A stretch of DNA of 64,000 nt from Rhyacophila brunnea (taxonomy: Eukaryota; Arthropoda; Insecta; Trichoptera; Rhyacophilidae), in the NCBI GenBank assembly GCA_022495005.1, contig JAGYXB010000966.1:124001-188000 (forward strand), in the 5' to 3' direction. Made by a program: the position numbers and the translations under genes. The notes below the pieces were generated by a model. It was not told the DNA's origin and ran no database searches. It worked only from the letters and a program-made list of their open reading frames with translations. How positions within the stretch are numbered: position 1 is the stretch's first letter; each line of letters begins with the position of its first letter. Shown piece by piece: positions 11,891 to 22,633 of this stretch.

Positions 11891-13802
11891 AAAAAAATTT
11901 CATCTTTCAGATATATGATTATAATAAAAGTGTCAATTTTGTTTATTCGAAAATAATATGTATTAGCTAGTAGCTATGTACTCGTACATATTAAAAACAT
12001 TCTTTAATGAAAAATAACGATTATTTAAAAAATATATATACCAGATTTGTATTTATTTATTTTCTGTTAAAAATTTCTTTTTTCCAAATCTTTTCCAATT
12101 TTCTTCGTGATGGAAATGTGAAAAAATCAAGTTACATTTCCATTTGACAAATATTTACCAATAATATTTTGTTTTCTATTCTAACTCGCGACATGTTTCA
12201 TCTTTTTCCAAATTAATATGGAATGGTATATTATTTTCATTACTGTTTTGTTTTGAGCGAAAGACAGATAAAATAAATTACTATACTATTTTTGTTTTAT
12301 TTGTACTTATTCTACAATATATTGATATAAATATATGACCAGGTTTTCGAATAATTGGTAACAAAACTTTACAGACCAACATATTATATAAACTAATAAT
12401 TTGTAATGTACACATGCTTCACATTGATATCAACACACATTCCTCACCACACACTTACAAAATCCAATTAAGACTATCGTATTCTTCGAGATAGTGTGGT
12501 GTCCATATGCTCCACCTAAAGAGATGTCATTGATAAAGAAGAAAAATATATGTATATTTGAATGGTTAACGTGTTAACCTAGACGTACTTAGTAAATTAC
12601 CATGTTTGCTCCGAAGTGGAGTGTATAGACTTCCGTGAATTGGAAATTGTATTTTTGCGAGGATTAGTTGATTTTTGCCAAACCCGTATTTGAATTGGAT
12701 CAAATAAATAAACGATATAAAAACAACATGAATTTATATCGTATTTATACAAAGTCGGCCTCTCTACCAATTAGACTAGCGTGGGTGTAAACTGAGAGTT
12801 ACTATCACCATGCGGATATAGAGATAATAATATAATGGATTTTCAATTATAACACTTCGTGTGTACGTTGGATGCATTTCAATTTCGCTTAGCTCAGAGC
12901 AAATTAATTGCATTCCAATGCAGGCATACTTGCGTTTAATTGGAAACTCAATTAACACCTATACCGCCTCCTGCGGAATTCAAACTTTTCCCCACATACG
13001 TTGACAAACAATTAATATTTACTCCGCCAGCCGAGTTTTCCTGATGCCAAAAACGTTTGTCATAATGTATTTGTAATTGTTATTCATAACTTGTACCTAC
13101 CTACTAACGTTTTAGAATATGGTCAATATGATTACCAGGCACTTAATTTAGCTTAACTGTGACTCCAATTAGCACATTTTTTTTATGAAATATGGATTAT
13201 ATTTTGATATTGAAGAATTGTACAGTATATTATTATTATGTTTATCAGTGTGGGTACCTATCTACTTATTTTGAAATCGTTTGCAATATATGTTGTATGC
13301 AATAAAAAGTGAATTCACCTAGAAGACATTAAATTGTAATATACATACTTACCCAACAGTCCAGTGTATTGTATATCCGATATAAATATTTTCGGGAAAT
13401 TGCAATTTAAGATTTTTTAGTCACATGATATCTATGGACTTTTGGCTTTGTGGTTTTAGGAATTTCAGGTTTCTGTTACGAACATTATATAGAAAAGTTA
13501 AATGACTCTGAAAGATACGACAATTTAAACATAAAATTGTTTCACAATGATCACTAAACGAAGCTAGCATATTATAATATCTACAGCAAGATGGCAAAAC
13601 ACGATATGTTCGTTTTTTATAAATTGTTCAGCGCATATTATATTCTATACACAATACTGCTTTCGGCCGCTACGGCAACTATTTAGGGTAGGTTTGTATC
13701 TAAGTATTAGCGCTTATGGTAAATAATAATAAAACAAAACATAATTAAATTATGTATGCTCAATAATTAGAATGTTACACTTTAAAATCTTGTGAATTAT
13801 TC
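11891..13802. other. AT-rich stretch, nothing recognised
   Basis: No gene or element supported. Near 12760-12800 the minus strand has a tRNA-like TCTAATTGGTAGAG, too isolated to call. Confidence 0.35.
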
Positions 13803-14356
13803 GTTGAATAAAAAAAATAGTTAATTAAAAACTTTTGGCAAGTTCAAGTAAGCTACAACAAAAAATCTTGGAGTGATCCGTGACGTCGGTTAGTAATTAA
13901 AGTAATACCTACTTTGATTTAAAATACAAAAGCTGATCGCCAATGTAGCTCAATTTAAAAAGCGCTTCAGTGAGTATTAAAAGCCATTAGCTAAAATTTG
14001 TCGTAATTAAGTATGACTCCTTAAGCACTGTGGTCATTGTGTGTGGGCGCGATACCTGAGAGATGTAAGTGCGATTCCTGCGGGGTGTCTTTTTTAAAAA
14101 GATTTTTGGTACTGTTCGGTTATCAGGAATACAGCGGAAAACACATTTTGAAAATACCCGATATACTTGATTATTTGTTAGTTTGGGTTAGTTTAGGTTG
14201 GGTTAGGTTAGGTTAGGTTAGGTTAGGTTTGGTTAGGTTAACCCAACAAAGAATTCAGTTTATCAGCTATTTTCAAAATGTGTTTTCCGCTGTATTCCTG
14301 ATCACCGAACAGTACCGATTTTTTCTATTAGTCATAATATATTTTCTCAGAAGTGT
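13803..14356 (+). repeat. SINE family A, copy 3, split by a MITE
   Basis: This copy shares about 200 bp upstream (TAGTTAATTAAAAA, AAGTTCAA…, AATCTTGGAGTGATCCGTGACG, AAGCGCTTCA) with the copies at 40741 and 46563. The tRNA-like head follows, with B-box-like GTGCGATTCC at 14069-14078, then T-rich DNA and the CTCAGAAGTGTTTTCAAAAT tail. The 209-bp element at 14108-14316 interrupts it just before the tail, with a GATTTTT duplication. Removing the insert rejoins the order seen in copy 4. Confidence 0.75.
14108..14316. mobile_element. MITE with internal TTAGG telomere-type repeats
   Basis: The inverted ends are about 48 bp with one mismatch: GGTACTGTTCGGTTATCAGG on the left, mirrored by CTGATCACCGAACAGTACC on the right. 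They are flanked by GATTTTT at 14101-14107 and 14317-14323. The interior holds about seven TTAGG-type units near 14186-14240, some varied to TTGGG or TTTGG, ending in TTAACCC. It sits inside a SINE, which proves insertion. Diverged relatives lie near 1880-2010 and 55412-55562. Confidence 0.8.
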
Positions 14357-15050
14357 TTTCAAAATGATGTACGAGTATAATCAAATTATAATAATATGTT
14401 GTAAACATACAAAATTGACGCTTATCTACGTATATTTTATATAATTAATATGAAAATAATAATATTAATATATTTTACACCCGATTTGACATTGTTTCAT
14501 TCCAATAAAAATCGAAAAATATATTATTATACTTACACAAAACTGTATCACTTGTGATAATTGGTTTTCGTATAAATTCATGAATGTGGAAATTATTTAT
14601 AAGAATGTTTTGACGCCCTTCATAGCTCACCATCCCTATTTACTATGTAGTAGGTACCTACGATCAGTGGCTATATAAACCCGACGTGGCAATATAAACA
14701 AACCGAGCGTCCGAGAAATATTTTTCTTTTCAGGCCAGCGAAAATCTCCGCCAAATAAAGTATGTAATCGAGTTTCCATGACTCGACACTTATTCCAAAT
14801 AAATTATACCGCGTGGCGTTTCAATCGATATTCTCCATTTGGAATTTTATGAATTGATCGTAAGTAGGTTCGGTCACTTTTTACAGGTCAAGAAAGTCAT
14901 TTTTCGGGTGGCTTATAATGTACAACGTATGTCCACGTCTCAGAAGGGGATGGTGTAAAAATTTATCATCATTAGTTTCGCAAAATTGTGGCTGAAAGGA
15001 TTTAATAAAAAAAATACAGCATTCGTTTTTACTACGACTTCACCCTGTCA
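14357..15050. other. Intergenic stretch, nothing recognised
   Basis: AT-rich DNA without supported coding or terminal repeats. Confidence 0.35.
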
Positions 15051-15062
15051 CACCCCAGTGTT

Positions 15063-15661
15063 GGGGCATATGGCAAGCACAAGGGAACATCACGTCAGGC
15101 GCCTCCCGTTGTGCGAGACCAGCAGCACATAGATCGCTGTTTTAACACCGCTGTAGGGTGAGGAGGTGAGTCGGCTACAGTGACAGAAACTTTAGGTTGT
15201 GCCACAAGCGTACGAAGTGTTGCACTCTCTGACTGCATCCGGAACACATGTCACAACCACGTGAAGCGTTTCTTCTTGATTACTTCAATCACTGAGGGTT
15301 GCCGTGTCCATGCGCGAACTCGAATGTTTGTAACGTGGTCGTATCAATCTACCACTAAGATTTGGCGGAGACATCAGGGGGCATATGGCAAGCACAAAGT
15401 CATCCAATTTCCTTCAGTCCATAGCCACGTCACGCGTCTTCCACCATGTAAAACCAATAGCGCGTAGATCGCTGTTGTAGCACTACTATAGAGTGATCAG
15501 GAGGGTCGGCTATGGTGACGGAACCTTTGAAGTTGTGCCACAAGCGTGCGGAGTGTCGCACTCTCTGACGGCATCCGGAACACGTGTTCTTATCATGTGA
15601 AGCGTCTCTTCTTGCTTACTGCAATCACTGAGGGCTCGAGTGTTTGTATCGTAGTCGTACC
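15063..15661. repeat. Tandem pair of a ~310-bp GC-richer unit
   Basis: Unit 1 starts GGGCATATGGCAAGCACAA at about 15063 and unit 2 repeats that block at about 15379. Each continues through GCGTAGATCGCTG-like, GGCTA…GTGACGGAA, TTGTGCCACAAGCGT, GCACTCTCTGAC, GCATCCGGAACAC, GTGAAGCGT and CAATCACTGAGGG. Units are moderately diverged. A 95-codon open frame in unit 1 (15180-15467) is not preserved in unit 2. A related CACCCTGTC…CAAACACAAG block appears at about 30977-31020. Confidence 0.75.
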
Positions 15662-15889
15662 AATGTAGAGTATACGTTTTATAACTTTACACTTTTTTTT
15701 CTCTTTTTATTACACTGATACGCCTATTTGCTTGATTACCTCGCATAAAATTAGATCAAATGATATTCAATAGCGTTAATATATCTAGTTATAAATAAAT
15801 AAATAGATAATATTATACTTATATAAAAAAAATATTTTTAGAATATATTACTTACATAATTTTCATCCTAGCACTGAAGTGCAAAGTTA

Positions 15890-16040
15890 TGAAGCATATA
15901 CTATGCCCCTTAGATTCGGCGGAGCGGATTCTCAAAGATTAGCAGTCGAGATGTTTGAAGATTGCTAAGATGCCATGTCTCACAGCCATACAAGAGCATA
16001 GGTAGCACGCACGCGTTGAACAAACGACATTTACATAAAC
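15890..16040 (-). pseudogene. LINE reverse-transcriptase scrap (YGCETW region)
   Basis: Read on the minus strand, about 16033 down to 15960 gives a peptide containing CVLPMLLYGCETW. This is a very common motif just downstream of the RT domain in insect non-LTR elements. Stops follow. Only about 120-150 bp remain, so the clade cannot be set. Confidence 0.55.
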
Positions 16041-16495
16041 GGCATTACTAAAAAAAGGACATGCGGGTGAAAATCCGTCTTTTATTTAATCTGAGAGTCC
16101 TTAATGTGACCAAAGTTTCATTTAAATTTATTATTTATTTTATATTTTTATTCGTAAACCTAAAAAATACTCTCGAATTCGAATCCAGTAAAAGCTCTCG
16201 GCAGTATTTAGCTTTTTTTAAAAAATAATTTTGCCTTTGCCTTTTCGTGGAAGGCATTTGATGGCTATCGGTAATCAATATTTATTTTAGATTTATTAAA
16301 ACCGCAAGGATTACTAGAAAAGGCCATTTATTTTGACAGAACTGTGGTTGTCATAGGATTCATCTCAATTATATTATTATTTATTAAATATTCATTTTTC
16401 ACATACAATCAGTCAGTAGTACCTATACATAATATGGTTTCGTAATGTTATGAATTAGCGGATCTGCAATTTCATAACATTGCGAATTAATGTTA
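16041..16495. other. Intergenic stretch, nothing recognised
   Basis: AT-rich. A small hairpin (GCCTTTGCCTTTTCGTGGAAGGC) occurs near 16230-16256. No gene supported. Confidence 0.3.
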
Positions 16496-16503
16496 CTTAT
16501 TTC

Positions 16504-16967
16504 CAGCGTTGGAGCGGACCCTTTTTTGAATTGGTCCGTTCCAGCTCCGCTCCGGGACCTAATACTTGCTCCGGCTACGCTCCAAGGTCTGCTCCGCACC
16601 GGATAAAAAGTTTTAATAAATATTAGGTATATGAATAGAAATATTAAAAAATAATTAGTTTTAAAAAAATCGTAATTTTCATTATTAATTCTATTAAACA
16701 AATTTTCGCCAGCAAATCGTCTCTTATTAATTGCTTCTTCTGTCAAAAAAGTGAGGTTATTTACCACTTGGCAGTGTTGCCATATTTCAAATAAGTCCAG
16801 TGTTGCAAAGTGTCAAAATATACTATTTTCATTGGATTTTAGGAAGAAAATTTAATAAAAAAAAAACATCCGGTGCAGTGGAGCACTACACATTTTCGGT
16901 GCTCCGGGTAAAATCCCATTGCTCCAGTGCTCCGTGCTCCTGCTCCGAGCTCCGATCCAACGCTCTG
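16504..16967. mobile_element. hAT-like MITE with CTCCG-rich subterminal repeats
   Basis: The left end is CAGCGTTGGAGCGGA and the right end TCCGATCCAACGCTCTG, inverted apart from a 2-base extra near the right tip. The perfect 8-bp duplication is CTTATTTC (16496-16503 and 16968-16975). Both subterminal 80-100 bp carry many GCTCCG/CGGAGC words in tandem, a layout typical of transposase-binding subterminal repeats. No transposase coding. Open frames across it are by-products of the repeats. Confidence 0.85.
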
Positions 16968-16975
16968 CTTATTTC

Positions 16976-17665
16976 ATCGTAATTTTAAAATATTATTTCA
17001 TAGTGTAAATATGTATAAATAGCGGATCAGAATCGATTGGACATCTCACTCAATTATTAGTTTCCGTAAAAGACACATCGCACCGAATTGCCGTTATACC
17101 TATTTATTATAGTTCATCCCTTGTAGTTATTTGAAACAGTAAATAAATTCTCGCCTCATCCATCATCACAAATAAGTACCACCGTCTTTCATCTGCAATA
17201 CCTATCCTCCGCCGAACCAAAGAATACGGCGGAACTAATTGAATATGTACTTCACAAATTAGGTTGTAAGGTCAGAGTGAAGGTAGTACTAGCCAGAGAA
17301 TATTGTAATACCTACCAAGCAAATATTTGGCTGGGTAACTTAAAATGGACGACAACCACGGACGCTTCTCAGAAATTCTATGTTTACTTTTCATTTTCGT
17401 TCACCCAATTAAGCTCTTTTAAGCTCATATATTATATAAAGGGTAAAGTAATTTAAGCCATTTGAGGTAGGTACCTATAGGTTTTTTTTTTTTTTTTTAA
17501 ATAAAACGCAACATATTCCAAAAATAAATTTATTCAAAAAACAAATAATCTTTAGATTTGAGAATTACGTATGAAATACAGTATCAGACAAAACGTCATG
17601 TCCTCGTGGGTTTCTTTGTAATGGTATAATTTATTTGGCGAAGTTTTCCATCACATTACAATATG
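16976..17665. other. Intergenic stretch, nothing recognised
   Basis: Contains an 18-T run near 17483-17500, which could be the inverted A tail of a retroposed sequence. No partner features found. Confidence 0.3.
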
Positions 17666-17721
17666 TAGTGGTTCACAAACTGTGGTACGCGTATCTCTGG
17701 CGGCACGGGATAAAACATATG
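17666..17721. mobile_element. Solo hAT-type terminus
   Basis: TAGTGGTTCACAAACTGTGG TACGCG resembles the common hAT start CAGTGGTTCTCAAACTGTGG with a C-to-T change at the first base. Only about 55 bp remain before the next element begins, so this is a deleted remnant. Confidence 0.35.
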
Positions 17722-18121
17722 TAGTGGCGAGGGGTGGAGGTAGGCTATCATGATTCGACATAAATAGTGTACACTAAACTTTTTCAGTCCATACTTATTT
17801 GTTTTTATTGAACTAAGAATACAATTTGCAGACGGTGCTGGTTACGTTTTAAAATTTAATTAAACCCTGCCCAACCAAACTATAATAGTTTAGGTATACG
17901 ATGGCCGATCCGACAAAATTGTGCACACTTTTTCAGTCATACTTGGTTAGGTTAGGTTAGGTCCTGCCGGCTCCAAACCATAATCGATAAAAAATATTCT
18001 TATATCTATAAAATATCTAAAATGATGTATGGTTTAATGGCATGACTTTAGACATTTTATAGATAAACGAATATTTGTTGACTATTATCTACTATGGTTT
18101 TGATTATGCAGGGTTTAATTG
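17722..18121. mobile_element. hAT-like element, CAGTGGC family, truncated copy
   Basis: Starts TAGTGGCGAGGGGTGGAGG and follows the 4944 and 31262 copies through AAATAGTGTACAC, TTTATTGAACTAAG, AATTAAACCCTG and ATAAAATATCTAAA. It stops after GCAGGGTTTAATTGAA without the right terminus. A (TTAGG)3 tract at about 17944-17961 interrupts the alignment. Confidence 0.65.
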
Positions 18122-19499
18122 AATGTATATACTATATATTATATATACGTATGTAGGTACTATTAATTTATAATACTAATAATGTAGGTACAGTTAGGTA
18201 CGTCAATAAAGTATCGGTCCTTTTTCTTTCGACATAATGTCCCTAGGTATAATACATATGCTTTTTTTTATAATGTTCCATATTATTACTGAAAAAAGCT
18301 CTCACATCTTATTAATTGAAATATGTTGCTTCTTTTAACTTACTTCTTTCAACTTCTTTTAAATACTTTTAAACACATTAATAAACATAAAGAAATATCA
18401 ATGTTTTTACTAGACTAATAATAATAAACCATTTGAGAACACCTCATTTACAGTATTGTGAGAATAGTTAATTCGAATTATTTCACACTGACATGTTGAA
18501 TTTTAACTGTCATTCAATATACCTAGTTGAACAACAAAAATGAACACCTGGGAACGACATAAGGAAATTGTGCACATTCTTACAAATTTTCAAAGGTACA
18601 TAAATGAGCATCCGTCAAAAACAATAAGATATGTTTTATCGAGATTATAAGAATACGTTTAAATACCTTTAATTATTAACATAATCTCACGGGTCGAAAT
18701 ATATTTAAGTTAATAAAAAATACTTAATATAATTTGCGAATAATTTTCTATCGTGTTATTTATCGGTTCGCATACCAGGATTACCATCAGCTGCCTTAGA
18801 ATATTACCCGATAACCGTTAAAAGATATTGCGAAATATATATAATATGTATAACTTGGTGTGCTTATACGTTCCCATCGGCGCTGTGTACTACGCGTCCT
18901 TCGACATTAGGCAGTTGGGTTATGATTTGATTTTTCTCGAAAATTTCCCATCAAAAGGCGGGCCGGGGGAAGAGATGTTTGAAATGAGGGAACACCCAAA
19001 AGAGCCCAACAAGAACCTTTGTAATCCTTTCGCTAAGTAAGCGATTGCAGGTCTTCTTCTTCTTCTTCCTCATATCCGTAAAATGAGAATGGTCCTTTGT
19101 GCCTAGTCATGGCGCATTTTTCAATTTGTGTGACAGGTTGCTATATTAAATTTATGAATGATATTAGATTTTTTTTTACAATTTTCGAGTACGGTTAAGT
19201 AGCTGTGCTTATAATATAAGTGTACTTATCGAGATGATTGAATTTAATACATAATTTAATCATAGTGCTGAAAGAAGTACGATTATCAAAAAATACAGAA
19301 AACTTTTTTATTCGATTAATATTTAGTATTCTATATATTTTGTTTTTTTTTCAGACAATATCACGGCATTACACTTAAAGTTTGCAAGTAATAGTTAGAA
19401 AACTTTGCACCACTAGCGAATTCGGAAAGTATTGTCTTGTTGGTCATTCAATTTGAAAAAAATATATAAATATTATTATAATATAAAAGTTAAAATATG
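18122..19499. other. AT-rich stretch with one unassigned open frame
   Basis: Apart from the 70-codon frame at 18828-19040 (own entry), no feature is supported. A CTTCTTCTTCTTC run at about 19053-19066 could be an inverted LINE 3' tail. Confidence 0.35.
18828..19040 (+). CDS. Short open frame, unknown
   Basis: Not recognised. The 70-residue frame has an apolar N-terminal third (YNLVCLYVPIGAVYYASF, possible signal or membrane segment) and a polar, Pro/Glu/Lys-rich C-terminal third ending NPFAK. The base composition of its second half (about 18960-19030) is clearly more GC- and purine-rich than the surroundings, which is why it is listed. No splice context or homology could be established. Chance is a real possibility at this length. 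Confidence 0.15.
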   Translation: MRNIYNMYNLVCLYVPIGAVYYASFDIRQLGYDLIFLENFPSKGGPGEEMFEMREHPKEPNKNLCNPFAK

Positions 19500-19700
19500 T
19501 TTGTTTGACTTCCCTTTTCTACTTGGTCCCAACTGACATCAGCTACAGTATGAAAAATACAAAGTTTGTTTGTTCATATTACCTTTTCTGCTAATATTTC
19601 AAATTTGAATTTTCACGACAGTTTAAAGTTCACATATTTTGGATTCGATTTTAATTTGATGTTCTTTTGTTTGACTTGGTTGTCAGAATGTAATTTTTAT
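19500..19700 (+). repeat. Dispersed repeat family Q, copy 1
   Basis: About 200 bp closely matches 34041-34235. Shared blocks: TCTACTTGGTCCCAACTGAC, ATGAAAAATACAAAGTTTG, TTACCTTTTCTGCTAATATT, TTCACGACAGTTTAAAGTT and TTTGACTTGGTTGTCAGAAT. A weaker version at 46080-46220 leads straight into a Helitron-like 3' end, so Q is probably an internal segment of that family. Confidence 0.65.
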
Positions 19701-20801
19701 TGTTTGTTAAATAAGATTAATGAATATTGATTAATGAAGCGACCTCTTCAGCTTGTTCACAATAAAATGAATTCATTCAATTTGAATAAAGTATAATATA
19801 ACGCAGTGAGATATCCAATGATTTTAGTACTTAGAACTATTGTGATCATGAAACAGCCGTAGCCATTTAAAAATAAATTCTTATAAATGGTTAATCAAAA
19901 ATTGAACAAGTTTCACCTTTCGGTATCTTAAGGCACATCAGTCACATTTTCCAAACGTCATATTACGTCAACTGGTGACATCAAAAAATATTTCTCACTG
20001 AGAATTTCAATAGTTTTCTTTTATATATAATATTATATATACATAGGTACATTAATTAATAGTGATAATTGTCAATTGGTGATGAAAACCATTACTTTAC
20101 GATTTTTCACTCATCTCTCGCAATATTTTCATGTATACATAATATAATTCTAGCCATTACACGATTTTACAATAAAGCGAAATTTGTTTTATTTTACAAA
20201 AAAAAATATGGATTTTTTTCATTCTTTTCTAATATATTTTTTTTCAATATTCATATTATAAATTCAGACTAAATTAATTAGAATATATACTATTATTTCT
20301 ATGAAGGAATATATTTTTATTTCTGAGAATGTTTTATTATGTGTAACGAAAAATAATTAGGTCTCTGCGAGCTATCCTAAATTTTGTAAATAATTGGTAC
20401 CCAATCAATAAAATGCGAATTTACGTGAAAAAACATTTTAATTTTAAAATATTCGTCTTTGCCTACTACGTAGAATCTGTGTAAATTATTTTAATCCGGT
20501 GGTAATTTAATTTCAAAATAAATGAGATTTAATTCGAAGAGCTTTATGCGACCCAATTTATTTACCATTCTAGCATGTTGCCTAACATGCTATGCAACTA
20601 ATCCGCCAATAGTTTTCCATTCGATATAATTATTTAAGGTTATTGATTTTCTATAAATTCAATTGATATAATCTGGTGTATTGCATATTAAATGGATTAC
20701 TGTCATGGTCTTTCATTATTATGAAAAAGCAAAGTCTTAAACTTTTAATATTAAATTCAATGTACCCAGAGTACCTAAATATTCGTCTTCAAATTTTTTC
20801 A
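19701..20801. other. AT-rich stretch, nothing recognised
   Basis: No gene, RNA or mobile element supported. Confidence 0.4.
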
Positions 20802-21063
20802 CTTCAATACAAGGCCTGAACAAAAACGATGCATGAGTGCGAGTGAGAAAGTATTCGGCACCCTTACGATCTCTGAGACACGCGCTAGAGTAAGATAAAA
20901 GGTCTACACATGTGTTGGTTAGTTTCCAACAATGTCGCTGGCAAATCGTGGTGAAACGCTTCAGAAAGCATCCATAACCGCGAGCTCGTGTTGCTACAAT
21001 TGCATTTTTTTGTGGTAAACATAAAGTCAGTGGTAAATATTTTTGGTTAATTAAGTAGAAAAG

Positions 21064-21134
21064 ATGGTTCTGTATGTTGTCTTAAAGTGTGGTAGCCGTA
21101 CTGATAAGCAAGAAGATGGTATTACGTTTCATAG
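21064..21134 (+). CDS. THAP-type N-terminal exon with splice donor
   Basis: The frame reads MVLYVVLKCGSR then TDKQEDGITFHR and runs into AG|GTAAGT at 21134/21135. THAP fingers are about 90-residue C2CH DNA-binding domains in P-element-type transposases and in host proteins derived from them. The shape M-V…C-G-S-R…ITFHR fits the first 25 residues, but the first zinc-binding Cys expected near residue 4-6 is missing (copy 1 has Cys at residue 4). The donor implies a spliced gene. The following exon would begin inside the split Arg codon and is not in this element. Partial and non-functional alone. Confidence 0.6.
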
Positions 21135-21360
21135 GTAAGTTGATACATGTTCGTGATAATTTATTTGTATATTATTATATATTTTAATATCAAGTGACCT
21201 AGTGTTTTTTTCGAAATAACTTTAATTATGCATATCTTTATCGAATGGTTGCATTTTCACCGCTTAACAATACTATATAATGTAAAAAAATAGAAAATTA
21301 TATTTTAATGCTGAACGTCTAGTGCGAGCACTTTGGGCGAGCACTAGCGAAATGATTATT

Positions 21361-22506
21361 CATAGGCGTCCGCAAAAACTGGGTATGTGGTTAAAATTGA
21401 AGTAACAAAAAACTGAAAAAAAATATTAGTAAAGATTACCTATAGTAGGCAATCATTTTATTGTTTTGCTAAAGAAATGGAATTTAGTATACATGTTGAA
21501 AAACTCCCGAGGAATAATCGATTTAGTGCCCTGTTTGTGAACATTTTTGCTTCGTGATTTCCTAAATGTAATTGGTTTATGAATGTTATTGTAATGTTGC
21601 TCCCTAATGGATTACAGATTCCCAAAATATGAACCAAAACGGCAGAATTGGATAAATCAAATACATCGTGTCAATCCTTCCAGCTGGGCTCCGACTTCCA
21701 GTAGTTGTATTTGTTAAGTAGTTGTATTAATAAAAACATTTCGAAGCGGCATATCTTAAAAGAACGAAAAAAAGGGTATGCTTAACGTATGACGCATTGC
21801 CCACGCAATTTGAAGGATTGAAACATTTTTTGAGGGTAAGTAATTTGAACAAAGAGGTTCCATAATATATAATTTAAACGAATTACAATAAAATACCAGT
21901 TAAATGTGGCAACCGCTTGAACGAAAATACAAAAATAGATAAAACATACCTACTGGCATGATTCATTATGTATTTATAAAATTTTATTTTTAACAAAGCG
22001 TTAAATGTAGAAAAAAGTATTTTTTTTTCAAAAATACGATTAAAACTCGCCGGTCCCGCAGAAAAACTTGGCGGGCCGCTTGCCCAGACCTGTTCTATAT
22101 AATCCAAATATTATAATTTGTATAGGTTTTTTTTGCACGTCCTTCAACTTGTGTTTTAATAATCTGAATTTTTCAAAGTGATTTTCTTTGATCCATATTT
22201 TGTATTCGATTCGCTATTGTGCATGTCTATTTATATACTCTGTAGGTATATATTTTTAGATGATGTGATTTCATACCTTTGAATTATTGATACTTGTAAA
22301 TTAATATGATAATTTGTCAGTTTAATATTGATTATACTCATGTACCTACTTAGTGATTTACTTTGTTAATTTTAATGTAAGTACCATATTATTATGATAA
22401 TTAAATAATAATACATTTTGAAGTTTCTGTATTTATTATATTGAAGATATCCACCAATGAACATCAATGAATATTAATAATATTCCGTTTCTCCCGCACG
22501 CCTATG
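21361..22506. mobile_element. Insertion with CATAGGCGT ends
   Basis: The left end CATAGGCGTCCGC and right end GCACGCCTATG are inverted over about 11 bp, with weaker similarity beyond. The insert is placed by comparison with the uninterrupted THAP transposon at 9458-10114. No clean target duplication was found. Inside, at 22092 reading leftward, is another hAT-like terminus (CAGGTCTGGGCAAGCGGCCCG), whose partner end I could not find. The minus open frame 21883-22107 lies over that terminus and is not considered a gene. Confidence 0.55.
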
Positions 22507-22633
22507 GTCTCGAACGTTTGTATTCGTATATGTCCACTCACTCACACAACCAAACACACGGCAAGCAGCTTCACGTACCAAGGCAATGTGAAGCGTCTAT
22601 CTGTATCTATTGTCTAAGCTTCAATACATTCAT

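Larger units (their letters stand above)
20810..22618 (+). mobile_element. THAP-exon transposon, copy 2, split by an insertion
   Basis: Same ends as copy 1 (CAAGGCCTGAAC… and …GTCTAAG), with a perfect 8-bp duplication CTTCAATA (20802-20809, 22619-22626). The left about 550 bp aligns to copy 1 up to GGGCGAGCACTAGCGAAATG. The right about 110 bp resumes at GTCTCGAACGTTTG. Between them lies an unrelated insert of about 1.15 kb (21361-22506). The first exon is open here. Confidence 0.7.

Noticed and set aside
12755..12850. tRNA-like sequence on the minus strand
   Set aside because: Only an A-box-like TCTAATTGGTAGAG is clear. No matching T arm or acceptor stem.
16423..16767. 114-codon minus-strand frame
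   Set aside because: It crosses the left end of the CTCCG-rich hAT MITE, so its GC-rich part is subterminal repeat, not a host exon.
17944..17961. (TTAGG)3 as a telomere or fusion point
   Set aside because: Three units within a truncated hAT-like element. Too short and flanked by transposon sequence on both sides.
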